From positions 156,645-220,644 of the forward strand of contig NZ_JASBRB010000005.1 of NCBI RefSeq assembly GCF_029960665.1: a DNA stretch of 64,000 nt, read 5' to 3'. Below the pieces are notes generated by a model that saw nothing but the letters and a program-made list of their open reading frames with translations, was not told where the DNA came from and searched no databases. Shown here one piece after another: positions 14,151 through 22,584 of the stretch (positions within the stretch are counted from its first letter, which is position 1; each line of letters starts with the position of its first letter). This DNA is from Pseudarthrobacter sp. AL07. Lineage in GTDB: Bacteria; Actinomycetota; Actinomycetes; Actinomycetales; Micrococcaceae. A program made the position numbers and the translations under genes.

Positions 14151-16316
14151 ATGTCTGTGGATTCCCTACCTAACGTCGTCAGTCGCGGCAGCAACAAGAA
14201 GCCCGTATCCAGCGAGGCACTGGCTACATTCTTTGAGTCGACCGCGGCTCCTCAAGGAGGCCACCTCACCATTGGGTACCCCGTAACTACTGTCTCCGAA
14301 GAGCGAGGCCCCCTTGATGCCGTCTATGTGTCTCCCGGCACAGGTGTAGTCGCCTTCGACATCGTCGAGGGAAACTCTCTGGGCGATTACCAGACTCGCC
14401 AGGACGACGTTTTCACCCGGCTCGAGGTTCGACTGAAGTCGCATTCGGCGCTTGTTGAGCGGCGAAATCTCAAAGTAGATCTCCATACCATCACGTTCGC
14501 GCCGGCAGTTGCCCACGTGCCTGAGGATAGCGCCTACCCTGTGGCCAATACGGCCACCATCAGCGAAGTGCTTTCCCGCATGGTCAAGGCCAGCCCTTTG
14601 CCTGAGGTACATGAACGCGCATTGTCAGCGCTCCAAAGTATGTCCAGCATCCGGCGCACGGGCACCGCCAGGCCTGTGCGACGGGATGATTCTCGAGGTG
14701 CCATACTCAAGAGACTTGAAGACTCGATCGCCACTTTGGACGCCGACCAAAGTCACGCAGTCATCGAAACGGCAGACGACGTTCAGCGAATTCGTGGGCT
14801 GGCAGGTTCGGGCAAGACCGTCGTGCTGGCGCTCAAAGCCGCCTACCTGCACGCTCAGCACCCGGACTGGCGAATCGCTGTGACCTTCAACACGAGATCC
14901 CTTCGAGACCAGTTTCGGAGGTTCATCAATAACTTTACGATCGACCAAACAGGCGATGAACCGGACTGGTCCATGGTGGACATCGTCCAGGCTTGGGGGG
15001 CGTCCGGAGGGGGCAACCGTGAGGGGATGTACCACAGGTACTGCGTAGAAAACGGGGCCACGTACTACGACTTCACCGCAGGCAAGGCCATGTTCGGTGC
15101 ACACGACGCCCTGGGTGGCGTCTGCGAGCTCGCACTCGGCGAGGCTCAAGCGTCCAAGCCAATGTACGACGCCATCCTTGTGGACGAAGCCCAGGATCTC
15201 CCGCCCGCATTTCTTCGCATGTGTTACGACATGCTCCGTGACAAGAAGCGCTTGGTCTACGCCTACGACGAACTGCAAACACTCAATGGCAAGGGCCTCC
15301 CCCCAGCCGAAGAGATCTTTGGGGTGACGAGCGCAGGGCAACCCAGTGTCGATTTCAGCGGCAAGGAAGGCCGCCGCCGGGACATCATCCTTGAGAAGTG
15401 CTATCGCAATTCCCGGCCCGTCCTGGTCACTGCGCATGCCCTGGGGTTCGGTATCTATAAGAAGCCTTCGCCGCCTGCGTCCACGGGAATCGTTCAGATC
15501 TTTGAACAAAAAGATCTCTGGACAGACGTTGGCTACCGAGTTAGTCAGGGCGAGCTCTCGGACGGCCGGCATGTCCGACTTGAGCGTGACGCCGACTCGA
15601 GTCCAAAATTCTTGGAGGAACATTCCCCGACGAGTGATCTGCTGACATTTGAAGTCTTTGATTCGGTGGGCGAACAGAACGAATGGATTGCGAATGAGAT
15701 TCAGCGCAACTTGATCGAAGACGAGCTGGTCGCCAATGACATTATCGTGATCAACCCGAACCCGTTTACAACCCGCACGAATCTCGGCCCTGTGCGAAAG
15801 GCATTGATGAGCCGTGATATTCAGAGCCATATCGCCGGGGTGGATGTTGGTGCCGATATCTTCTTCAAACCAGATGAACGAAGTGTGACCTTTACCGGAA
15901 TATACCGGGCCAAGGGCAATGAGGCAGCGATGATCTATGTCGCAAATGCCCACGAGGATTTTACTTCCAAACAGAACCAAGCCCGAACCCGCAACCGCCT
16001 TTTCACCGCCATAACGCGAAGCAAGGGGTGGGTGCGAGTGACGGGCGTCGGCCCCGAAATGCGTGAACTTGTGGAGGAGTTCAACACAATCAAAGCGTCC
16101 GCCTTTGCGTTGGATTTCGTCTACCCAACAGCGGAGGAGCGAACCACAATGCAGATCCTCCATAGGGAAGTACCACCCGAGGTACAGAAGAAGGTTCGGG
16201 GCCACGACACTTCGCTTGATCGCCTCGTCAGGGACCTGGAATCCGGCTCCTTTTACAGGGAAGACCTCGATCCTGCCACGCTGGCTCGCCTTGAGGCACT
16301 CCTGCGTCATGAATAA
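14151..16316 (+). CDS. Nuclease-like / SF1 helicase fusion, candidate defence effector
   Basis: 721 residues. The N-terminal ~110 residues have the layout of a NERD-type restriction fold (LDAVYVSP, GVVAFDIVEG), but the expected Glu-x-Lys is not canonical (Asp70 and Val72 at the equivalent places), so nuclease activity is uncertain. A UvrD-like SF1 helicase follows: Walker A GLAGSGKT (216-223), Walker B DEAQD (345-349), motif III YAYDELQ (~370), motif IV CYRNS (417-421), motif V TGIYRAKGNE (~583) and motif VI ITRSKG (~621-626). All ATPase motifs look intact. The gene overlaps the next by eight bases. The build resembles helicases found in defence islands but matches no named system I recognise. 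Confidence 0.75.
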   Translation: MSVDSLPNVVSRGSNKKPVSSEALATFFESTAAPQGGHLTIGYPVTTVSEERGPLDAVYVSPGTGVVAFDIVEGNSLGDYQTRQDDVFTRLEVRLKSHSALVERRNLKVDLHTITFAPAVAHVPEDSAYPVANTATISEVLSRMVKASPLPEVHERALSALQSMSSIRRTGTARPVRRDDSRGAILKRLEDSIATLDADQSHAVIETADDVQRIRGLAGSGKTVVLALKAAYLHAQHPDWRIAVTFNTRSLRDQFRRFINNFTIDQTGDEPDWSMVDIVQAWGASGGGNREGMYHRYCVENGATYYDFTAGKAMFGAHDALGGVCELALGEAQASKPMYDAILVDEAQDLPPAFLRMCYDMLRDKKRLVYAYDELQTLNGKGLPPAEEIFGVTSAGQPSVDFSGKEGRRRDIILEKCYRNSRPVLVTAHALGFGIYKKPSPPASTGIVQIFEQKDLWTDVGYRVSQGELSDGRHVRLERDADSSPKFLEEHSPTSDLLTFEVFDSVGEQNEWIANEIQRNLIEDELVANDIIVINPNPFTTRTNLGPVRKALMSRDIQSHIAGVDVGADIFFKPDERSVTFTGIYRAKGNEAAMIYVANAHEDFTSKQNQARTRNRLFTAITRSKGWVRVTGVGPEMRELVEEFNTIKASAFALDFVYPTAEERTTMQILHREVPPEVQKKVRGHDTSLDRLVRDLESGSFYREDLDPATLARLEALLRHE

Positions 16317-16995
16317 GAGAAAGTCCGCCGTCGAGCTTCTCAAAAGGGAAATCGAAGACGTGACCGCGTTCTTGGTCGGCAAGGGGCTCGTTGACGACCA
16401 AAACGCAGTTGCGCGCCGTTCAGGAGTAAACGGATTCGTTCTTTTGGAAGCAGGCTACTGGGCTGATGCCCCTCGAATGCAAGAGAAGATCCCGTACGGT
16501 GAACTCTACGATCGGCTGAAGGGGTCACGTGCCTACGACATGAAATTCCTCGACGGTGCGCTCGTACAGTTTAGGTTCATGTTTAAAGACGCGGACACGC
16601 TTGCCAAGAGCGAACTGCGTTTCCTCCCCTCGCCGATACTCACAACATTCCAAGAGGATCCCGAACTTTACCTGCACGACGAACTCTACGGCGACGTAAT
16701 CGACGCTCGCGCCGTGACTGTGCCTCTGAGATTCGACTACGACGACTCGGCTGACGTCGTCAAGGACGTACTGCACCCTGTCAGTCACCTGACGTTGGGC
16801 CAGTACCCTCATTGCCGCATTGCCGCTACATCTGCTGTCACACCGTACCAATTCGTTGAATTCTTGCTCCGCAGCTTTTACAGAGGGAAAGCAACACTGC
16901 CCACAGATGGCATGCCCAGCGCCAGGACCCTTATGCCTCAAACCATCACCGAAGGCGAGCGAGCCCTCCTCCACATCTCATTACCCTGCACCTAG
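16309..16995 (+). CDS. Partner protein of the SF1 helicase operon
   Basis: 228 residues from ATG 16309, overlapping the helicase stop by eight bases, so translationally coupled. Mixed alpha/beta, with conserved-looking text: YDMKFLDGALVQFRFMFKD, LRFLPSPIL, PLRFDYD, PVSHLTLGQYPHCRI and VTPYQFVEFLLRSFY. It resembles the DUF2290 group of helicase-linked proteins, but I give this only as a tentative recollection. There is no membrane segment and no obvious metal site, though HPVSHLTLGQYPHCR clusters three His and a Cys. It probably forms a complex with, or senses nucleic acid for, the helicase. Confidence 0.65.
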   Translation: MNKRKSAVELLKREIEDVTAFLVGKGLVDDQNAVARRSGVNGFVLLEAGYWADAPRMQEKIPYGELYDRLKGSRAYDMKFLDGALVQFRFMFKDADTLAKSELRFLPSPILTTFQEDPELYLHDELYGDVIDARAVTVPLRFDYDDSADVVKDVLHPVSHLTLGQYPHCRIAATSAVTPYQFVEFLLRSFYRGKATLPTDGMPSARTLMPQTITEGERALLHISLPCT

Positions 16996-17531
16996 GAGCT
17001 TATCGCCGGCAGGTTCCGCCAATGGCCGGGAGACTCGTTCCCATCACACTTGTCATATTGGTGCGACGCTACGTCCCCAGATACCTCGTGTTGCGACTCG
17101 ACATGAAGCAAATGCGCGTCACTCCCACCGATTGAATTGCCTGAGCGCTTCGGTGAGCTGGGTCAACTTATCTTTGATACGGCAAGACTGATCCGAGGGC
17201 GAATACGGCGGGACCGTTAAGAAGTCACTACGATCAGAGTACTTGGCGACCGGACGCAGGTTACCGGGTACGTGAGCTCGGAACACACCAAATACGCCAG
17301 GGCTCAGTAATTCTCCGAGACGTAGGCGTATGCCCGGTCAAAGAGCTCAGGAAACACATGCTAATTCCCTGCTGGCGGAGGCTACCAGTTTACGATTACC
17401 AGTTGCCTAGGACGCTTTGGCCAGCCCTTCGCAACATGCGTCGGACCCAACGACCCTGGATTCTGGATGGCGTCGCGCAGGCCTCCGCATACGGCGCTCG
17501 ATAGTGCACCATCGAATACTCATCCATACCA
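16996..17531. other. Intergenic, no supported feature
   Basis: 536 bp with no convincing gene. Sequence character changes sharply near 17530, where GC-rich polymerase coding sequence begins, marking an old junction. Confidence 0.5.
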
Positions 17532-18512
17532 GTAGAACTGCTGGGCCGCTACTCGGCCTGGCTGGAGGTCTACAGCATCGACGAGGCCTTCCTCGGCGTC
17601 AAGGGCGCCCCGGACGAACTCCTGGCCCTCGGCCGGTCCATGAAAGCCGCTGTCCGTCGGAACGTCGGCGTCCCGGTCTGCGTCGGGATCGCAGCCACCA
17701 AGACCCTTGCGAAACTGGCCAACAAATGGGCGAAGAACAACCCCGGCTTCGGCGGGGTCTGCCACTGGGACTCCATCCCGGCCCAGGAACGCGAAGGGCT
17801 CCTGGGCCGGCTCTCGGTCATCGAGATCTGGGGCGTCGCCACACGGTTGACGAAACGGCTGAACGTGATGGGTATTTTTTCGATCCTTGACCTGTCCCGG
17901 GCGGATCCGGTGATGATTCGGGACCGGTTCTCCGTGGTCATGATGCGCACCGTCCTGGAACTGCAGGGCACCCCCTGCATCCCGATGGAAGAAGAACGGA
18001 TCGGCCGGGACCAGCTGATCTTCTCCCGCTCCTTCGCCACCCCCATCACCACCACCGCCGGGATCCGCCAGGTCATGAGCGTGTACGGGCAGCAGGCCTC
18101 CGCCCGGCTGGCCAAAGTCCTCACCGCGTTCGCCGGCACCTCCCACTTCAAACCCAACGACACCTCCTACCCCTCCGTCTGCGTCCCCCTGCCGATGCCC
18201 ACCGCGGACCCCGTGATCCTGACCAAGGCCGCCCACGCGCTCCTGCCCCGTGTCTACGCGCGGGCCGGGATCATGGTCACCGACCTGCGGCCCACAGGCA
18301 ACCAAGCACCCCTGTCCATGTTCGAGAACCCGCACGAGGAACGCCGCGTCGGAACCCTCCTCGAAGGCGTCACCAAAAAGTACGGCCGCGGCTCCATCGG
18401 ACTCGGACACGCCGGGATCCGCGGCGGGCCGGACTGGACCATGCAACGGGACATGCTCTCCCCCCGCTACACCACCCACTGGGACGAACTCCCCCTCGTC
18501 AAAGCCGCCTAA
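17532..18512 (+). pseudogene. 5'-truncated Y-family DNA polymerase (UmuC/DinB-like)
   Basis: The reading frame carries ~326 residues of an UmuC-type error-prone polymerase: catalytic YSIDEAF, GVPVCVGIAATKTLAKLANKWAK, the thumb region IWGVATRLTKRL, the little-finger domain and the usual C-terminus (LSPRYTTHWDELPLV). The first ~100 residues, including the first metal-binding Asp and the fingers, are missing; homology begins abruptly near 17532 after non-coding sequence. An internal ATG at 17640 could start 290 residues, but that product would also lose SIDE. It cannot be an active polymerase. It is a remnant of an SOS mutagenesis cassette. Confidence 0.85.
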
Positions 18513-18564
18513 CCGCACCCCGCACGACCGCACTCGCACGTGAGCACCACGAAAGAACGAAATC

Positions 18565-18825
18565 ATGACCATCATCCACGAAGCCCCCACACAGACCAAC
18601 GACGTCCAGGTCCGGCTCGGCCCGTCAGGTACTCCCTTGGTCATCCGTCACGACGGCCGGATCTGGCTGGTCGACCCCGACACGGACAAGATGTACAGGC
18701 AAAGGGCTCACCACCGCCAAAATCGCCGGCATGGCGAGCGAAGGATCGTAAGGCAAAGCAGAAGTCGCTCACAGTCCGAGCGTTGTCTTCACACCGTTAT
18801 AAACGACCACTGCCGGCCCTACTAG
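18565..18825 (+). pseudogene. Remnant of the small gene downstream of umuC
   Basis: From ATG 18565 the first ~40 residues read as a compact domain (VQVRLGPSGTPLVIRHDGRIWLVDPDTD), of the type that follows error-prone polymerase genes in actinobacteria. After ~18690 the text turns into Arg/His/Ser-rich sequence typical of an out-of-frame read, so the 3' part is replaced or frameshifted. With the polymerase fragment it defines a relic block ~17532-18690 cut at both ends. Confidence 0.45.
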
Positions 18826-19197
18826 GACAGCAACGATTAAGCACAGCTGGAGAACAAAGTCTAATAAACCAAAAAAGCCGAACAAGAAGCGGTGCTCCTC
18901 CGCATATTTTGCTAAACGCCGGGGCTCTGACTTCAAGGAGGGGTAAAGCACGTTGGCATAGGACTGTGCAAAGCCCAAGAACGGAGTGACATGGCGTACC
19001 CCATTCAAGGCACCGACGCCTGGCACGCTGCCAGCCAGCGCATGAAGTTGCTCCTCGCGGCCTCCACCCTCGGAATCAGAATCGACAGGCTGACGAGGAA
19101 CGCGGCTTCGGAGTTGCTTTACTGCCTTGACATCGTCAACACCCTCCCCGCCCGCCTTATCACTGGGATCAACTGAATGCAATGGTGCGCTAGCCAC
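18769..19197 (-). CDS. Membrane protein paired with ImmA/IrrE peptidase
   Basis: 142 residues, starting eight bases before the end of the upstream peptidase gene, so coupled to it. The N-terminal ~85 residues are hydrophilic (a low-complexity SEGGGREEQ region and GVRHVTPFLGF). The C-terminus has one or two hydrophobic segments (FLFGFFGLLDFVLQ and LCLIVAVLVGPAVVVY). A possible membrane effector or sensor controlled by the protease. The C-terminal part overlaps the tail of the umuC-linked remnant on the other strand. Confidence 0.55.
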   Translation of the reverse strand: MASAPLHSVDPSDKAGGEGVDDVKAVKQLRSRVPRQPVDSDSEGGGREEQLHALAGSVPGVGALNGVRHVTPFLGFAQSYANVLYPSLKSEPRRLAKYAEEHRFLFGFFGLLDFVLQLCLIVAVLVGPAVVVYNGVKTTLGL

Positions 19198-19729
19198 GGC
19201 AGCGGATCCCCAAAGTAGCGAGTCGATTGCTCATCGCGTCCGTGGACACGCGAAACTTCTTGGCCAGCCCATACAAATCGAGCTCCTCAGCAAGCCACTC
19301 AATCTCATCACTTGGCATGAGCAGTGTTGCAGCAAAAGCATTAGCGAAAACTTCTCGTGGATCAGTGCCCGCGCTGGAAAGAGAGTCCCGATGATCCATA
19401 AACCCGTGCTCGGTGTTTTTATCGATTCGAGGGTCGAGGATGTGTCCGATCTCGTGCGCACACGTGAAGCGCCGACGATGTATGTGCTCTGAGGAGTTGA
19501 TCGTTATCTCTGGTCGTTCCTTGCCTGGCGGGATGTAGACAAAGCCAGATAGTTCATCATGGCCCGAAAGGTCGGCGGCGAAGACTCGAGCACCGATGCG
19601 TTCCGCAATTACAGTTGCATCAACAGGAAGGTCGATTTCGCCGAATTCGTCAGCCCAGTGTTCGTTGAGGACCTGAGCAGCTGCCTGCGTGGCACGCTTC
19701 CGGATTGTCGCCAAAGATTCTGTCTGCAT
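19190..19729 (-). CDS. ImmA/IrrE-family zinc metallopeptidase
   Basis: 179 residues from ATG 19729, chosen over ATG 19744 because GGAGGTGA lies eight bases before it. The peptidase signature HEIGH (in CAHEIGHIL) is intact, with the downstream acidic helix (PREVFANAFAATLLMPSDEIEWL) that carries the third zinc ligand Glu/Asn and the family's typical ANxFAAxLLMP block. ImmA/IrrE proteases cleave XRE repressors to derepress mobile elements or stress genes. It lies directly downstream of drmC but has its own promoter-like region. A substrate could be the XRE protein at 10787, which is speculative. Confidence 0.85.
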   Translation of the reverse strand: MQTESLATIRKRATQAAAQVLNEHWADEFGEIDLPVDATVIAERIGARVFAADLSGHDELSGFVYIPPGKERPEITINSSEHIHRRRFTCAHEIGHILDPRIDKNTEHGFMDHRDSLSSAGTDPREVFANAFAATLLMPSDEIEWLAEELDLYGLAKKFRVSTDAMSNRLATLGIRCRG

Positions 19730-19747
19730 GCGACTCACCTCCATCTT

Positions 19748-19772
19748 GATCGCTTCGGAAGTATATGCGATC
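19748..19772 (-). promoter_or_regulatory. Promoter/operator of the ImmA/IrrE gene pair
   Basis: On the minus strand a TATACT -10 (19765-19760) sits inside a perfect dyad GATCGC (19748-19753)/GCGATC (19767-19772), ~30 bp before the start codon. The overlap of dyad and -10 suggests repression. A matching -35 is weak. Confidence 0.4.
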
Positions 19773-19805
19773 GAGCCGACACATCCCTCCGGCCGGGAAT
19801 GCTGG

Positions 19806-20516
19806 TCACTCCTGCACCAGTTCGTAAAGACTGCCGTGCTTGCTTGTCATCGTGGATTCAACAGACTTAGCGAGGGCGGAGTCTTGCACGAGAAGCCCGA
19901 ACTCGATATTGCGATTCTCGGCGCTGAATGAGAAGTTGGCGCTGGTCAGCAGAACCATCTGTTGGTCGATGATGACGAACTTCGCATGGCTGACCACGGG
20001 CTTGCCGGTCGGCAACACGGCCGATCGGTAGACTGTCGCACCCCGAAGGTGGGCTTTGATGTTCACAGCATCAGCCTTGTCCCCGTCAACGTAAACGGTA
20101 ACGGCGACGCCAGGCTGTTCCGCACTTTCCCGGAGAACGGCCCACATTTTCGAGGTCTTCTCGAAGTTATATGTCGCGCAGGTCACGGACTGCCTGGCGG
20201 AGCTGACGAGTCTGTGAAACTCACCCGTAAGGTGCCCGATTTTGGCTTCGTTGCCGGGCATGGTCCAGACAGGCGTGAGATCCCGATGGACGGTCTTGGC
20301 CCCTGCGACAGCCCGCAAGACGGCAACTGACCGCTCAACCTCAGTGTGCCCCAGGCCGGCGGCAGCGAGGAGTCCACGGGCTCTTTCACGACGGGATGCA
20401 CCCACCGCTCCGAGCGCCTTGGTAACGTGCTGACCGGTGGCGAGTTGTACGGCCAGGCCTTCGGCTTCGGAACCGGTGAGAAACTCTCCGAGTGCCCCAA
20501 AAGGGTCAGAAGGCAT
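19806..20516 (-). CDS. drmC: DrmC: DISARM phospholipase D-like protein
   Basis: 236 residues from ATG 20516, overlapping the drmB end by 11 bases; the upstream frame to 20744 runs inside drmB and is discarded. It belongs to the PLD superfamily with one HKD motif (HAKFVIID, then TSANFS), typical of DrmC. A helical N-terminal region (~1-90) precedes the PLD fold. In DISARM, DrmC is part of the core set drmA-drmB-drmC but was reported to be less critical for restriction than drmA/drmB. Last gene of the operon. Confidence 0.88.
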   Translation of the reverse strand: MPSDPFGALGEFLTGSEAEGLAVQLATGQHVTKALGAVGASRRERARGLLAAAGLGHTEVERSVAVLRAVAGAKTVHRDLTPVWTMPGNEAKIGHLTGEFHRLVSSARQSVTCATYNFEKTSKMWAVLRESAEQPGVAVTVYVDGDKADAVNIKAHLRGATVYRSAVLPTGKPVVSHAKFVIIDQQMVLLTSANFSFSAENRNIEFGLLVQDSALAKSVESTMTSKHGSLYELVQE

Positions 20517-22584
20517 CAACGCTCCCGAAGAACCCGGGCACGGCAGGACCCATGATGGTCGGCAGATCCAGGAGAAAGCGCCTATCCAGGAACCGGTTCG
20601 ACTTCTCGCACGAGGTCTCCGAGGCGAACGTACAGCAGTGGCAGGCCGCACCATGGAGGAAGTCCTCCGGGTCGCTGGGGGTGCGCACCGCACAAACGGG
20701 GTCCGAGGAACACCGCGACGCCCTGCGCAAAGCCGAGATAACAAGGCCCTCCAGGCGCGCGGGCTCGGACAGTGCGACGAGCCCGCCCAGAGTTCCCTCG
20801 CTGTCGGAGGCGGTAGTGCAGATGAGCAGTCCGGCTGCCGCCTCGCGCTGCGGCCCCGAAGGCCATCCGTAGATGCGTTCGGTGAGGCTGGCCGCGCCGT
20901 AGCCGCAGGACATCGCCATTTCCCGAATGAGCGTGTGGGCGAAGGTGTGCAGCAGCCAGTACCGCGGGCCGGGCAGGCGGGTGTCGGGATCGACTGACGC
21001 GGCGGTCTCCGAAAAGCGGCGGGAGAAGTTCAGTCGGTGTGCCTGCTTGTGAGCTGCCCATAGCGGGGAGTCGAGGATCTTCATTTCCCACTCGTCCACA
21101 GCTTTCAGGTCGAGCTGAAGAAAGATTCCCTCGCCTCGGTCTTCGGTCGCCGGCACCCAGGCTGGTCTGCCCTTGCGCGTTAGTTTGACGAGGCGGCTGG
21201 CAAGGTCGTTCACCCGGTCCATCTCGTCGAGCCTGGTAAACCCGAGAACGGCGTTAGTCTTTTTCATGCGGTTGACGGCGACGACTCGAGCAATGCGCGC
21301 GTGCAGGTTCTGCCCTCGTTGCATCTCGGTGACCATTAGGCCGCTGGAGTTTTGCTGCTGCGGGAACAGAGCCGGCTTTTGCAGGTACCGCCATTCCGGC
21401 ACGAGCAGCTCCACCGGGTCCCAAGTGGCGAGCTTCTCCTGGCGGACCTCCTCGGGATCGACGGGCGCGAGCACGTCCGCGACGGCGGCCGCAAGGCTCT
21501 GGTCAGAGACATCCTTGAGGTCGATCTTTCCGTCTGCCACGTCCCTGAGGGTGTCCAGATCGGAGGCGTACTTGGCGATCTTCTCGATTCCCACCGCAGC
21601 GCGCAATTGGTCAGCGAGGGCTTCGGCCTCTTCAGCGTCGGTGCGGGGCATGACAATGACCGACTGGGTGGAGGAGAACCAGAGGTTGGATGCCCCCATC
21701 ATGATCAGGGTGGGACGGGCGCCGCATTCGGCGTCGAAGGCGTTCAGGTGCGGGTGTCGTCCACGGCATTTCTGCGGGAGTTTGTCGCGCCCGGCCGCAC
21801 CCTGGGCCTCGGCCATGCCACGGGATGCGCCGCAGGAGGCGCAGCTGATGACGGAGCCGATGCTCTGGCCGATGTTTGCGTCCCGCATCTTCAGGTCGGG
21901 TACCTCGGCTTTCGGACATACTCCGCCGCGGTGCACCCATAGAGTGTAGGGGAACTCGTCGAGGTGGCCGTTGGTGCACGTCAGCAGGTGCGGGGCGGGA
22001 ACGGCCGGGCTCTGGCGCTTCCGTCCGGCTGCCCCGGGCATTTTCCTGCCGCGGCCCGGACAGCTCTTGTGGGTGAACTGGGCCAAGTCCGGGCGGAAGG
22101 GATGGGTATTCGTGTAGCTGAAGCGCGGCAGAGGTCCGAGGTAGTCGCAACCTGTGCAGCGGAACCACTGCGGGAAGGCGCGCGCCGGAACGCCGAGGTC
22201 GGATCCTTCCTTGGACATCGCTCCCTTCTTCGGCTGCCACGGGAACGGGCGAAGCGAGTCAACCTGAGGCCCGAGGTGAAGCCGTACGACATTCAGCAGC
22301 CGCGGTTCTACGATGGTCGGGATGAATTCCCGGCGCTTCCAGATGGGTTCCCAGTCGTCGAGCCCGGCAGGCATGACAGCAAACCCTGGGAGGTCCATGA
22401 TCGCGCCTGGACCATAGGTGTAGAGCAGCGAAGAGGGGCGCGCGGAGCCAACCTTTGCACGGTTCTTAACCGCGCCATCCTCGGCATCGGTCAGCGGGTC
22501 GAGCGTCTGCCCGGGATCGTGGAGCATGGCGAGGCTGTTTATCGGCTCCGCATTGTCCTTATCGGTGGTGGTGGTTTCGGCCAT
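20506..22584 (-). CDS. drmB: DrmB: DISARM DUF1998 protein
   Basis: 692 residues from ATG 22584, which shares its A with the drmA stop (TGATG); an ATG at 22614 would overlap drmA by 31 bp. Features: N-terminal PSSLLYTYGPGAIMDLPGFAVMP, zinc-type pairs (CTGC near 140, CASCG near 250), and a C-terminal DUF1998 domain ending in the Cys/His cluster HGAACHCCTFASETSCE with a conserved NRFLDR. DrmB forms a complex with the DrmA helicase and is required for restriction of incoming DNA. Length is normal for the family. Confidence 0.92.
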   Translation of the reverse strand: MAETTTTDKDNAEPINSLAMLHDPGQTLDPLTDAEDGAVKNRAKVGSARPSSLLYTYGPGAIMDLPGFAVMPAGLDDWEPIWKRREFIPTIVEPRLLNVVRLHLGPQVDSLRPFPWQPKKGAMSKEGSDLGVPARAFPQWFRCTGCDYLGPLPRFSYTNTHPFRPDLAQFTHKSCPGRGRKMPGAAGRKRQSPAVPAPHLLTCTNGHLDEFPYTLWVHRGGVCPKAEVPDLKMRDANIGQSIGSVISCASCGASRGMAEAQGAAGRDKLPQKCRGRHPHLNAFDAECGARPTLIMMGASNLWFSSTQSVIVMPRTDAEEAEALADQLRAAVGIEKIAKYASDLDTLRDVADGKIDLKDVSDQSLAAAVADVLAPVDPEEVRQEKLATWDPVELLVPEWRYLQKPALFPQQQNSSGLMVTEMQRGQNLHARIARVVAVNRMKKTNAVLGFTRLDEMDRVNDLASRLVKLTRKGRPAWVPATEDRGEGIFLQLDLKAVDEWEMKILDSPLWAAHKQAHRLNFSRRFSETAASVDPDTRLPGPRYWLLHTFAHTLIREMAMSCGYGAASLTERIYGWPSGPQREAAAGLLICTTASDSEGTLGGLVALSEPARLEGLVISALRRASRCSSDPVCAVRTPSDPEDFLHGAACHCCTFASETSCEKSNRFLDRRFLLDLPTIMGPAVPGFFGSVDAF

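Noticed and set aside
14625..16382. Long minus-strand frame (585 codons) opposite the helicase gene
   Set aside because: Shadow of the 14151-16316 gene; low-complexity and inconsistent residue use, no ribosome-binding site, and the plus strand carries all helicase motifs.
17520..18644. Minus-strand frame of 374 codons opposite the polymerase fragment
   Set aside because: Gly/Val/Asp-rich shadow; the plus strand reads as a Y-family polymerase.
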